Below are positions 7,518-16,219 of a stretch of DNA of 34,825 nucleotides, piece after piece. Position 1 is the stretch's first letter, and every line of letters begins with the position of its first letter. The stretch is from Chloroflexota bacterium (GTDB lineage Bacteria; Chloroflexota; Limnocylindria; P2-11E): positions 1-34,825 of the forward strand of contig VBDQ01000042.1 of assembly GCA_005889075.1 (NCBI GenBank). The letters are read 5' to 3'. The notes beneath the pieces were generated by a model. It ran no database searches and was not told the DNA's origin. It worked only from the letters and a program-made list of their open reading frames with translations. Made by a program: the position numbers and the translations under genes.

Positions 7518-10500
7518 GTGGGTTTGGTCATCGACCGCCTGACGGCGGAGGAAAGAGACCTCGTCAGTTCCTTCACGACGAGAGCACCGCAGCTCACGCC
7601 GCAGTCGCGCGCGGTCGTTGCGGCGAGCATCGCCAAGAGGCTCCGTCCGCGGGTGGATGGCGCGTCAGCCTTCGCGATCGACCTCGAGTTTGTGAATGCC
7701 GTTGCCACGGCGATAAGGAGCGGGATCTCGATGCCGTCGACTATCGATCGAAACGCCCACGCCGAGCGGGGCGTCGTCGATGGCCAGGACGTCATCGGCC
7801 GCCGCTACGTCCTCAGCCGCTTGGACGACCTGGTCGGCGGCGGAGCGCTGGATCGGCCGTCGGCCGAGCGCGTCCGCGCTGTCATCGAAAGCGAGCTTGT
7901 TTCGATCGAATCAGCGCGCTCCGCGCCGAGCAGCGCTCAGAGCGTGCCAGAGCCCGGATTGAAGCAGGCCCCGTCGGCGGTCGGACCCTCAGGGCCAACG
8001 GCACTCGATCTCGTTGCCGGAGCGACGCGCACGTTCGCGACCGAAGAGACCCCGAGCCTGCTCCTGTATATCGGCGCCTTCCTCGTCGTGGTGGCCGCGT
8101 TCATCTTCGTGAGTGTCTCGGGCGACCAGATCTCAGATCTGGTCAAGCTCGTCCTCATGATCGTCGGGACGACCGGGTTCCTCGCCGCCGGGATCGTTTG
8201 CCACCGCTATCCACGCGTCCTTCCCGCGGGTAGGACCTTCCTCGTCATCGGGGCGCTCATCACACCGCTTGATCCGGTCGCGTACTACGTGCTGGTTGCG
8301 CGAGTCTCGCCCCTCGATGCGCCGACGATCTGGACGCTCGGCTCGTTGGTCTCGGCTGCGCTCTACGCCGGGTTGCGGCTCGGCGGTTACGGGATCGGGT
8401 ACAGCTACCTCTTTTACGCCGCGGTGCTCAGCGCGGTCCTCGGCCTCGAGGCGCTGGTGAAGCTGCCCGTTTCGTGGGCCGCCGTGCCGATCGCCGCCAT
8501 GGCTCTTGCCTTCGAGCGACTCCACCTATCGAGAACGCAGCTTGTCGATACGGTCGTCGGGCCGCTGTCCCGGATGACGATGGTCGTCGCCGCTCTGGCC
8601 GGCGCCGCGCTGGCGATCCCGATCGCAGCGAGCGCGCCGTTCGAAAGGGCCGCGCTGCCGGTCGAGATCGTGCTGCTCACGGGCTATTACATGCTTCGCG
8701 CGAGCCGAGGCGCGGCGTGGGAACAGAGGCTCGCGACCGCCGGACCGGGCCTTGCCGTGGTCGCGACCGTCTATTCGGCTGGGGCGGACCTCGCCGTTGT
8801 GGCGCTGGCTTCGGTCGTTGTGGGGTCGGCCTATGTGGCGCATGAGCTCGCGAGCTCGATCGACCGCGGTCTGGGGACACTCGCTCCGTGGATGGAGCCG
8901 AGGCTCACGACCCTCGGTCTTGCGTTCCTCGTCGCCGGTCTGCTCCCGCTCGGAGCGTTCGGGCGCATGCCGGCAGTTGGCGCGGCCGCGTTCCTGATCG
9001 CGGGATTCGTCGCCGCCGCGCTCTCGCTCGTTTGGGACGAGCGGAGCGGCCCGTTCGCCGCGGTTCGCGGGGAGTACGTCCTGATCCCTGCCGCTGCCGC
9101 GATCGCCGTCGGCTATCGGTTCGCCCTCGGCGCGTCGGGCCTTCTACCACTTGGGCAGAACGGCGTCGTCGATCTTGCCCGTGCGTACGCTCCCTTGTCG
9201 TTCACCGCCTGGCTCGGCGTGGTGCCGCTCCTGCGGTCTCCGATGCACGCGCGGATCGCCGCCGCGCTCGCCGGGCTGCTCAGCGCGTTCGTGAGCGTCG
9301 GCTCCTTCCCGGATGCACGCGTCCATACCGTCGTGAACGCGCTCTACGCGGTAGCCGGCGCGGGCGTCGGTGTGCGCATCGCGAGCCGGCGGACGGTATG
9401 GATCGCGGCCGCGGCCGCGATGCTCTGCGCCTACGGCGCTTATCGCTGGTCCGGCTTGCCGCCGGTGTTCGCACCGGTCTTCGCCCTGGCCCCAGCGGTC
9501 TCCGCGTTCGCGACAGGTTATCTGCCCCAGGCACGGTCGACACGCATGACGTTCCTGCAGATCGCGACGGCCGCCTCGGTCATGGCCGCCGGAATCGGAC
9601 TCGCTTTGGACACGGATCGCGCGCCTTGGGACGCGGACGTATGGCGGACCGCGATGCTCGCGATCGCCTTCGCAGGAATATCGGGCGGAGTCGCTGCCCG
9701 TCAGATCCGGTCGCCCGAGATCGGGCTCGCGGCGGGCCTCGCTGTGCCTGTGCTCATCGACATGGCGGTCTTGACGGCGCACCCGACCCTGCCTGAGGAG
9801 CTCAGCGCCGCATTCGCCGTCTACGGGTTCGTCGCCGCGTGGGTAATACGCCGATCGACGCACAAGGGGCTCGTTTCGCTCACGCAACCGGTCGAGTACG
9901 TCGCGTCGGCGCTTGCCATCTTCCCCACCGCCCTGCGCGTCGCGGATTTCGCGACGCTGCTCGCGAGCCTCGGCATTGCCTTCGCGCTCGTCGGCGCGGC
10001 CGCGCGATGGCGCTCGGCTGCGATCGAACGCGTGGCATTGCTCGCGTTCTTGTGGCTCTCGTTCACACGGATCTTCGTCGATCCGCGGATCGACGACATC
10101 CGGATCGGGGCCGGCGCTCTTCTGCTCGCGGCGTGTGTGGCCAGCGTTCGAGTGCCGCGGCTCATTCGACTTCCCGAGGTCGCGCCCGCCGAGCTCGTCG
10201 CCGCCGCGCTGATCGTCCTCCCCACAGCCGTCGTCACCGTGCTCGATCCTGGCGCGGATCACTTCGACTTACCGATCCCGCTGCTGCTCTGCATCGAACT
10301 CGGTGCGCTCTACGCCGTCGCGGTCGTCTACCAGCGGATCGCCTTGCTCCGCGCGGTCACGGCGGTCTCGTGCGTTGCCGCGATAGAGTTCCTCGCGCTC
10401 GCGAGCTATGGAGAGTGGTATGCCGCGCTGCTCGGTAGCGCCATGATCAACGCGGCGCTCGCGATCGCGCGCCGGTGGCCTCAAGGACGGACCCTCCGCG

Positions 10501-11174
10501 AGCACGCCGTGCTCGGCGCCCTGGGTGTCGGCGTCCTGTTCCTCCCGAGCCTGGGCGACTCGATCACGCATCCGACATTTACCGCGACGGCGGAGGTGGT
10601 GGCTGCGGGGCTCGGTGTTCTCGTCGCGGCTGGCCTGCTCGGAGAGCGATGGATCAGCGCGGCGGCGCTGGCTGTGCTGACGATCGAGAGCACGGTCATC
10701 GTCCGGTTGCCCGAGCGGCTCCAGATTCCCGGGGTCGCCGCGGGAACCATCTTGTTCGCGCTCGCTATCGCGTTTCCACGGTTCCGTCGCGGTGGGCTTC
10801 CGGCCGCGTTCTCGACCGCGTTCGAGGCGCTCGGCGTCTGGCTGTACCTGTTGCCAACCTTCCTTCTGACGTTCACGCCGGCGGCCGCGGTCCAGCACGC
10901 GATCCTGATGGCGCAGCTCGTCGTCCTCACGCTTGCCGGGCTCGGTTTCCGGCGGCGATGGCAGATCATCCCGGCGATCGGGATGATCGGAATCGAAGCG
11001 CTCCGCGGCATTTTCGAGGTCGTGAACCGGATTCCGAGCTTCGCCACGTTCGCGATCGCAGGCGCGCTCTTGCTCGCGATCGGTTTCTTGCTGCTCCTCA
11101 AGCGCGAAGCCTTCGAGCGCCGGCGCCAAACGCTCACCAGCTGGTGGGTCGCGTGGCTCGCGGCATCCTCGTGA
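7518..11174 (+). CDS. Very large polytopic membrane protein of unknown function
   Basis: 1218 residues from GTG 7518 behind a strong Shine-Dalgarno site. Residues about 1-160 are soluble and look like a bundle of short helices (LTAEERDLVSSFTTRAP, DVIGRRYVLSRLDDLVGGGALDRPSAERVRAVIESE), ending in a Ser/Pro/Gln-rich linker. From about residue 170 (TPSLLLYIGAFLVVVAAFIFVSVSG) to the C-terminus it is almost continuously hydrophobic, with roughly thirty membrane segments separated by short Arg-rich loops, and ends in a basic KREAFERRRQTLTSWW tail. The first membrane part (GAFLVVVAAFIFVSVSGDQISDLVKLVLMIVGTTGFLAAG) resembles DUF2157-like multi-TM proteins and SCO7613-type actinobacterial membrane proteins, but I do not recognise a catalytic motif. 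Only 10 bases separate its stop from the rhomboid gene, so the two are likely co-transcribed. Possible envelope or polymer-handling role; not determinable from sequence. Confidence 0.85.
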   Translation: MGLVIDRLTAEERDLVSSFTTRAPQLTPQSRAVVAASIAKRLRPRVDGASAFAIDLEFVNAVATAIRSGISMPSTIDRNAHAERGVVDGQDVIGRRYVLSRLDDLVGGGALDRPSAERVRAVIESELVSIESARSAPSSAQSVPEPGLKQAPSAVGPSGPTALDLVAGATRTFATEETPSLLLYIGAFLVVVAAFIFVSVSGDQISDLVKLVLMIVGTTGFLAAGIVCHRYPRVLPAGRTFLVIGALITPLDPVAYYVLVARVSPLDAPTIWTLGSLVSAALYAGLRLGGYGIGYSYLFYAAVLSAVLGLEALVKLPVSWAAVPIAAMALAFERLHLSRTQLVDTVVGPLSRMTMVVAALAGAALAIPIAASAPFERAALPVEIVLLTGYYMLRASRGAAWEQRLATAGPGLAVVATVYSAGADLAVVALASVVVGSAYVAHELASSIDRGLGTLAPWMEPRLTTLGLAFLVAGLLPLGAFGRMPAVGAAAFLIAGFVAAALSLVWDERSGPFAAVRGEYVLIPAAAAIAVGYRFALGASGLLPLGQNGVVDLARAYAPLSFTAWLGVVPLLRSPMHARIAAALAGLLSAFVSVGSFPDARVHTVVNALYAVAGAGVGVRIASRRTVWIAAAAAMLCAYGAYRWSGLPPVFAPVFALAPAVSAFATGYLPQARSTRMTFLQIATAASVMAAGIGLALDTDRAPWDADVWRTAMLAIAFAGISGGVAARQIRSPEIGLAAGLAVPVLIDMAVLTAHPTLPEELSAAFAVYGFVAAWVIRRSTHKGLVSLTQPVEYVASALAIFPTALRVADFATLLASLGIAFALVGAAARWRSAAIERVALLAFLWLSFTRIFVDPRIDDIRIGAGALLLAACVASVRVPRLIRLPEVAPAELVAAALIVLPTAVVTVLDPGADHFDLPIPLLLCIELGALYAVAVVYQRIALLRAVTAVSCVAAIEFLALASYGEWYAALLGSAMINAALAIARRWPQGRTLREHAVLGALGVGVLFLPSLGDSITHPTFTATAEVVAAGLGVLVAAGLLGERWISAAALAVLTIESTVIVRLPERLQIPGVAAGTILFALAIAFPRFRRGGLPAAFSTAFEALGVWLYLLPTFLLTFTPAAAVQHAILMAQLVVLTLAGLGFRRRWQIIPAIGMIGIEALRGIFEVVNRIPSFATFAIAGALLLAIGFLLLLKREAFERRRQTLTSWWVAWLAASS

Positions 11175-11184
11175 CCAATCGGCG

Positions 11185-11919
11185 GTGATCCCGCTCCGCG
11201 ACCTTGATAAGCGCACCGGCATCCCGGTCGTCACCGCGCTTCTGATCCTCATCAATCTCGCCGCGTGGATATACGTCCTTACGCTCGTCGACCAGCGCTC
11301 CGCGATGGAGGCTTTCTACCAACGTTGGGCGTTCGATCCAGCCGTTCAGCTCAGGGTGTTCGCAGGCGGCCAGATCACGGCCGACGCGCTCCTTCCCTTC
11401 ATCACGCACCAGTTCCTGCACGCCGGATGGCTCCACATCGCCGGCAACATGCTCTTCCTCTGGGTGTTCGGAGCGGCGGTCGAGATGCGGGTCGGGCGCG
11501 TCGCGTTCTTGATCTTCTATCTCTTTGCCGGTTGTATCGCGGCGATCGCCCAGGGACTCGTCGAGAACTCGATCCTCGGTTCGACGCATCTGGTCGGAGC
11601 GTCCGGAGCGATCTCCGGGATCCTTGGCGCGTACCTGACCCTGGTACCGACCGGGCGAGTGCGCGTACTGGTCCCCGTGGGTCTGTTCATCACTCCGATG
11701 ACCCTGCCCGCCGTCCTCGTCCTCGGCGAATGGCTGCTGCTGCAGCTGATCTCGGCGTTCAACGTCCTCCGCGTCGTCGGCGACGAGACCGCGCACGTCG
11801 CGTACTTCGCCCACCTCGGAGGTTTTGCCGCCGGCGTCGCCGTCGTGGCGATCCTGAAGCTCGAACGGCGCGTACGCGGCGCAACCGCAAGACCGGTGGC
11901 GGCGGCGCTCCGGAGCTGA
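11185..11919 (+). CDS. Rhomboid-family intramembrane serine protease
   Basis: 244 residues from GTG 11185. The N-terminal segment PLRDLDKRTGIPVVTALLILINLAAWIYVL is the typical first helix. The loop with ITHQFLHAGWLHIAGNMLFLWVFG carries the conserved His-Asn (N88); the catalytic Ser is in GASGAISG (S140); the catalytic His is in HVAYFAHLGGFAAG (H210). Rhomboids cleave single-pass membrane proteins within the bilayer through a Ser-His dyad. All key residues are present and the length is normal for the DUF/rhomboid type with a long loop after the first helix. The preceding large membrane protein is a candidate partner by position only. Confidence 0.93.
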   Translation: MIPLRDLDKRTGIPVVTALLILINLAAWIYVLTLVDQRSAMEAFYQRWAFDPAVQLRVFAGGQITADALLPFITHQFLHAGWLHIAGNMLFLWVFGAAVEMRVGRVAFLIFYLFAGCIAAIAQGLVENSILGSTHLVGASGAISGILGAYLTLVPTGRVRVLVPVGLFITPMTLPAVLVLGEWLLLQLISAFNVLRVVGDETAHVAYFAHLGGFAAGVAVVAILKLERRVRGATARPVAAALRS

Positions 11920-11977
11920 ACGCGCGCCGACCCGTCGAAGCCCGAACCGCGCCATCTGTCAGAATTCGAGGCTCAGC

Positions 11978-11983
11978 AGGAGG
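11978..11983 (+). promoter_or_regulatory. Consensus ribosome-binding site of ppdK
   Basis: AGGAGG, five bases before ATG 11989. It is one of the few perfect Shine-Dalgarno sites in the window and supports high expression of the dikinase from this start. Confidence 0.8.
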
Positions 11984-11988
11984 TCGGG

Positions 11989-14649
11989 ATGGTCCTTCGC
12001 AGCGCCACGCGCAAGACCGCGACGACCCGGCGCGCGGCGACCGCGCGCAAGAAATGGGTCTACCTCTTTGCCAACGGCAAGGCCGAAGGCAACGCCAAGA
12101 TGCGCGACCTCCTCGGTGGGAAGGGTGCTGGACTCGCCGAGATGACCAATGCCAAGCTCCCTGTCCCGCCCGGCTTCACGATCACGACCGAGGCCTGCAA
12201 CGCGTACTTCGCGGCCGGCAAGAAGGTGCCGCCGGGGCTGTGGGACCAGGTCGAGCGCGCTCTCGCCGTCGTCGAGCGGGCGACCAAGAAGAAGCTCGGC
12301 GACGCAAAGAATCCGCTCCTCGTCTCGGTGCGCTCGGGCGCGGCGATGAGCATGCCCGGGATGATGGACACCGTCCTCAACCTCGGGCTGAACGACGACA
12401 CGCGCAAGGGCCTCGCCGCGCTGACGAAGAACGAGCGATTTGCGGCGGACGCCTACCGGCGGTTCATCTCGATGTTCGGCCGCATCGTGCTCGACATCGC
12501 CGCGGAGAAGTTCGATCACGCGCTCGAGGCGAAGAAGAAGGCGGCCGCGGTCACGAGCGATCCCGATCTTGGCGCGACCCAGCTCGATGACCTCGTCCGC
12601 GAGTTCAAATCGATCGTGCAGCGGGAGACCGGCAAGCCCTTTCCTACCGATCCGCAGACCCAGCTCCGGCTCGCCATCGAGGCGGTGTTTGGATCCTGGT
12701 TCGGGAAGCGCGCGGTCGACTACCGGAACACCTTCAAGATCTCGAATGATCTCGGCACAGCGTGCAGCATCGTCACGATGGTCTTCGGGAATATGGGCGA
12801 GGACTCCGGTACGGGTGTCGCGTTCACGCGCGACCCCAACACCGGCCAGAAGGTCCTCTACGGCGAGTACCTCACGAACGCCCAGGGTGAGGATGTCGTC
12901 GCGGGCCTCCGCACGCCGTCGCCGATCTCGCAGATGAAGAGCGCTCTCCCGAAGGCGTACGCGGAATTCGAGACGATCGCGAAGCGGCTCGAGAAGCATT
13001 ACCGCGATGCGCAGGACCTCGAGTTCACCATCGAGCGCGGCAAGCTCTACATGCTGCAAACGCGATCGGCCAAGCGGACCGCGGCGGCGGCCGTGAAGAT
13101 CGCCACCGACATGGTGCGCGAGGGCCTCATCACGAAGGACGAGGCGATCAGACGCGTCGATCCCATGCAGGTCGAGCAGCTGCTCCTGCCGCGCTTCGAT
13201 CAGAAAGAGGTCGACCGCGCGCGCGGCGCGGGGCGTTTCCTGGCAAAGGGCCTCAACGCCTCGCCGGGCGCGGCAACCGGCCGGGCGGTCTTCGACGCGG
13301 ACCGCGCGGTCTCCCTCAAGGGACAGAAGGAGCTTGTGGTGCTCGTCCGACCGGAGACGAGCCCCGACGACTTCCACGGGATGGTCGCGGCGACGGGGAT
13401 CCTCACCGCACGCGGCGGGTCGACGTCGCACGCGGCGGTCGTCGCGCGCGGGCTCGGCCTACCCTGCGTAGCTGGCGTCGCGGCCCTCGACATCGACCTC
13501 GTCAAGCGCGAGATGCGCGTCGACGGCAAGCTCGTGCGCGAGGGCGACCAGATCTCGATCGACGGCACCACCGGTGAGGTGTTCGCCGGCGAGCTGCCCA
13601 CGATCGAGCCCAAGTTCCGCGAGGAGAAGGAGCTCATCGAGCTGCTTTCGTGGGCCGACAAAAAGCGCCGCCTCGGGGTATGGGTGAACGCCGACACTCC
13701 CGGCGAGTGCAAGCTCGCGCGCGAGCTCGGCGCCGAAGGCGTCGGCCTCGCACGGACCGAGCACATGTTCCGGCAGGCCGATCGCCTGCCGATCGTGCAG
13801 GACATGATCATGGCCGACGATCTCGCAGGCCGGCAGAAGGCCCTCGACAAGCTCCTGCCGTTCCAGCAGGGCGACTTCCGCGAGATGTACGAAGCCATGG
13901 ACGGTCTGCCCGTCGTGATCCGCCTGATCGATCCACCCCTTCATGAGTTCCTCCGCGAATACGCCGATCTCAACGTTGACATTGCTGTGGCTCGCGCGAG
14001 CGGTGATGACGGACCTGAAATCGAAAAAAAGGCAAGGATCTATCGCCGACTGCAGCAGCTGCACGAGGACAACCCGATGCTCGGGCTGCGCGGCTGCCGC
14101 TTGCTGCTGGTCTACCCCGAGATCCTGGAGATGCAGATCCGGGCCATCCTCGGCGCCGCGATCGACGTCTCCGAGCGCGGGATCAAGGCGAAGCCCGAGA
14201 TCATGATGCCGCTCGTCGGAACGATGGGGGAGCTCGATCGCTTGCAGGAGCAGGTCATGCAGGTGGCCGAGACCGTCTTCACGGAGCGCGGCAAGCGCGT
14301 CGCATTCAAGTTCGGCACGATGATCGAGATCCCGCGTGCGTGCCTCATCGCCGATGAGATCGCGGGCAAGGCCGAGTTCTTCAGCTTCGGCACGAACGAC
14401 CTCACGCAGATGACGCTCGGCTTCAGCCGTGACGACATCGAGGGGAAGATCGCGATCGACCGCGGGCGCAAGACCCGCAAGGATCTCAAGATCGGCATCT
14501 GCGGCGAGCACGGCGGCGATCCATCGTCGATCGAGTTCTGCCACCAGGTCGGGCTGACCTACGTCTCGCCGTCGACGTATCGCGTACCGGTCGCGCGCCT
14601 GGCGGCCGCGCAGGCGGCGCTCGCGGGAGCTGGACAGAAGGACCGCTAG
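11989..14649 (+). CDS. ppdK: Pyruvate, phosphate dikinase
   Basis: 886 residues, full length for the family. A basic N-terminal extension (about 20 residues, RSATRKTATTRRAATARKK) precedes the nucleotide-binding domain (LLGGKGAGLAEMTNAKLPVPPGFTITTEAC, then SVRSGAAMSMPGMMDTVLNLGLN). The phosphohistidine domain has TARGGSTSHAAVVARGLGLPCV with H481; the PEP/pyruvate barrel has GLARTEHMF, NPMLGLRGCRL, FSFGTNDLTQMTLGFSRDD and the catalytic C838 in GICGEHGGDPSS. The enzyme interconverts ATP, phosphate and pyruvate with AMP, PPi and PEP. A short segment at about residues 660-685 is AT-richer and loosely conserved. The stop TAG shares a CTAG with the stop of the convergent gene at 14646. No PPDK regulatory protein gene is seen beside it. 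Confidence 0.96.
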   Translation: MVLRSATRKTATTRRAATARKKWVYLFANGKAEGNAKMRDLLGGKGAGLAEMTNAKLPVPPGFTITTEACNAYFAAGKKVPPGLWDQVERALAVVERATKKKLGDAKNPLLVSVRSGAAMSMPGMMDTVLNLGLNDDTRKGLAALTKNERFAADAYRRFISMFGRIVLDIAAEKFDHALEAKKKAAAVTSDPDLGATQLDDLVREFKSIVQRETGKPFPTDPQTQLRLAIEAVFGSWFGKRAVDYRNTFKISNDLGTACSIVTMVFGNMGEDSGTGVAFTRDPNTGQKVLYGEYLTNAQGEDVVAGLRTPSPISQMKSALPKAYAEFETIAKRLEKHYRDAQDLEFTIERGKLYMLQTRSAKRTAAAAVKIATDMVREGLITKDEAIRRVDPMQVEQLLLPRFDQKEVDRARGAGRFLAKGLNASPGAATGRAVFDADRAVSLKGQKELVVLVRPETSPDDFHGMVAATGILTARGGSTSHAAVVARGLGLPCVAGVAALDIDLVKREMRVDGKLVREGDQISIDGTTGEVFAGELPTIEPKFREEKELIELLSWADKKRRLGVWVNADTPGECKLARELGAEGVGLARTEHMFRQADRLPIVQDMIMADDLAGRQKALDKLLPFQQGDFREMYEAMDGLPVVIRLIDPPLHEFLREYADLNVDIAVARASGDDGPEIEKKARIYRRLQQLHEDNPMLGLRGCRLLLVYPEILEMQIRAILGAAIDVSERGIKAKPEIMMPLVGTMGELDRLQEQVMQVAETVFTERGKRVAFKFGTMIEIPRACLIADEIAGKAEFFSFGTNDLTQMTLGFSRDDIEGKIAIDRGRKTRKDLKIGICGEHGGDPSSIEFCHQVGLTYVSPSTYRVPVARLAAAQAALAGAGQKDR

Positions 14650-15077
14650 CTCGGGGGCGCGACGCGAGCCGCGCGGAAGACGATGTCCCACGTGCGGAAC
14701 ACCGACACGACGATGAGCAGCAGCGCGCTTGCGGCGAGCAGCTGCAACGGCCATGTCTGTCCGGCAAGGAGCGCGAGCCCAGCCGCCAGCGTGGCGGCAC
14801 AGCCCGCGATGAACAACGCGATGCGGAACCAGCGATTGCCGATCAAGATCTCCTGGCCGAGTGCGGCGAGCGACTGTGGGATGAGCGGGAACAAGGACAG
14901 AGCCATCGCGACGAGGTATCCGAGGAGGATCGTTCGCGCATCCTGGCGCAGGTCCGCGTAGTGCTCGTCGCTGAGCAGGCGCAAGTGGACCGATACGGCT
15001 ACGAAGAGGAGGCATCCCTCTCCTCCGCGCGCGGAACATAGCACCGGGCGTCGGGCATGAGCACCGCGCGGCGACAC
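14646..15077 (-). CDS. Four-helix membrane protein with an apparently shortened N-terminus
   Basis: Up to 143 residues (GTG 15077; GTG 15044 also possible). From LLFVAVSVHLRLLSDEHYADLRQDARTILLGYLVAMALSLFPLIPQS onward it is coherent: four hydrophobic segments with a GQEILIGNRWFRIALFIAGC loop and a final SVFRTWDIVFRAAR. Proteins of this kind that I recall begin WxDFYxxxGGAAAALTGLLFVAVSLHLD, with a first helix just before LLFVAVS. Here the codons before LLFVAV (MSPRGAHARRPVLCSARGGEGC) are polar and Arg-rich, so the first helix is missing or out of frame. The function of the family is unknown. Its stop overlaps that of ppdK by the shared CTAG. Confidence 0.6.
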   Translation of the reverse strand: MSPRGAHARRPVLCSARGGEGCLLFVAVSVHLRLLSDEHYADLRQDARTILLGYLVAMALSLFPLIPQSLAALGQEILIGNRWFRIALFIAGCAATLAAGLALLAGQTWPLQLLAASALLLIVVSVFRTWDIVFRAARVAPPS

Positions 15078-15098
15078 GTCCGATTAGGCTAGTTCCGC

Positions 15099-16187
15099 AT
15101 GGCGACCGGAGTGGCGCGCGAAGCCAAGCTTTCCCGCACGCGGTCGGTCGAAGCCCTCCGGATCCGGGAGCGGAGCGAGGAGCTCGAGGCCCGTACGCTC
15201 TCCGAGAACGCGACGCGCTCGGCGGGCGGCCATCGTGAGCGGCCCGAGGCTCCGTCCCCGACACGCATGGCGTTCGCCGTCGACCGCGACCGGATCGTCC
15301 ACAGCAAGGCCTTCCGCCGGCTCAAGCACAAGACGCAGGTCTTCCTCGCTCCGATCGGCGATCACTACCGAACTCGCCTCACGCACACGCTCGAGGTGAC
15401 TCAGTTGGGGCGATCGATGGCCCGCGGTCTCGGCCTCAACGAGGATCTCGTCGAAGCGATGGCGATGGGCCACGACGTTGGGCACACGCCCTTCGGGCAC
15501 ATCGGCGAGGAGCTCCTCGCAGAGTTCCTGCCCGAGGGCTTCCGCCACAACGAGCAGAGCGTCCGCATCGTCGAGCGGATCGAAAACAACGGCGCTGGCC
15601 TGAACCTCACGCACGAGGTACGCGACGGCATCCTCAAGCACAGTGCGCCGACGGAAGGCGGCGTCGAGACCGCACCGTGGGGTCGACCGGAGACGCCGGA
15701 GGGATGGGTGGTCCGCTACGCGGACAAGATCGCGTACCTGCACCACGACATCGACGACGCGATGCGCGCCGGCATCGTTCGCGAGGAGGACATTCCGCAG
15801 GACTTGCGCGCGTCGTTGGGCCGCGACCGTGCCGAGAGGCTGGATACGATGATCTACGACGTCATCGTGACCTCATACGGCAAACGCGACGTGACGATGA
15901 GCGACGAGGTGCTCGAGGCCACGAACGCGCTCCGCAAGTTCATGTTCGACAACGTCTATCTGGCTGGCCCGGCAAAAACGGAGGATCGCAAAGCGCAGGG
16001 GGTCCTCTGGGAGCTCCTGCAGTACTTCGAGAAGCAACCCGAGCTGCTTCCACCGGAGCATCAGCGCATCGCGAAGACCGACGGGACCAAGCGCGCGGTC
16101 GCGGACTACGTCGCGGGCATGACCGACCGCTATGCCCTCGACACGTTCGCCTCGATCTTCATCCCTACCGTCTGGAGCCATTTGTAG
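15099..16187 (+). CDS. dgt: Deoxyguanosinetriphosphate triphosphohydrolase-like HD protein
   Basis: 362 residues. The start is a charged helical tail (about 1-55); the HD domain follows with DRDRIVHSKAFRRLKHKTQVFL, HYRTRLTHTLEVTQLGRSMARGLGLNEDLVEAMAMGHDVGHTPFGHIGEE. Metal ligands are H96, H125, D126 and the later Asp in VVRYADKIAYLHHDIDDAM. Family enzymes cleave dNTP to deoxynucleoside and tripolyphosphate. The gene immediately precedes dnaG and rpoD, which is its conserved location in many Gram-positive and Chloroflexota genomes. The length matches the short dgt-like class. Confidence 0.93.
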   Translation: MATGVAREAKLSRTRSVEALRIRERSEELEARTLSENATRSAGGHRERPEAPSPTRMAFAVDRDRIVHSKAFRRLKHKTQVFLAPIGDHYRTRLTHTLEVTQLGRSMARGLGLNEDLVEAMAMGHDVGHTPFGHIGEELLAEFLPEGFRHNEQSVRIVERIENNGAGLNLTHEVRDGILKHSAPTEGGVETAPWGRPETPEGWVVRYADKIAYLHHDIDDAMRAGIVREEDIPQDLRASLGRDRAERLDTMIYDVIVTSYGKRDVTMSDEVLEATNALRKFMFDNVYLAGPAKTEDRKAQGVLWELLQYFEKQPELLPPEHQRIAKTDGTKRAVADYVAGMTDRYALDTFASIFIPTVWSHL

Positions 16188-16219
16188 CCTGACGCAAGGC
16201 GGGCGCGATACTGCCCTTG

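Noticed and set aside
9144-10262. 372-residue minus-strand frame opposite the large membrane protein
   Set aside because: Antisense of a codon-biased gene; sequence is charged low-complexity (RRGRGRD-type).
13459-15264. 601-residue minus-strand frame opposite ppdK
   Set aside because: Antisense of ppdK with no domain motifs; ppdK is unambiguous.
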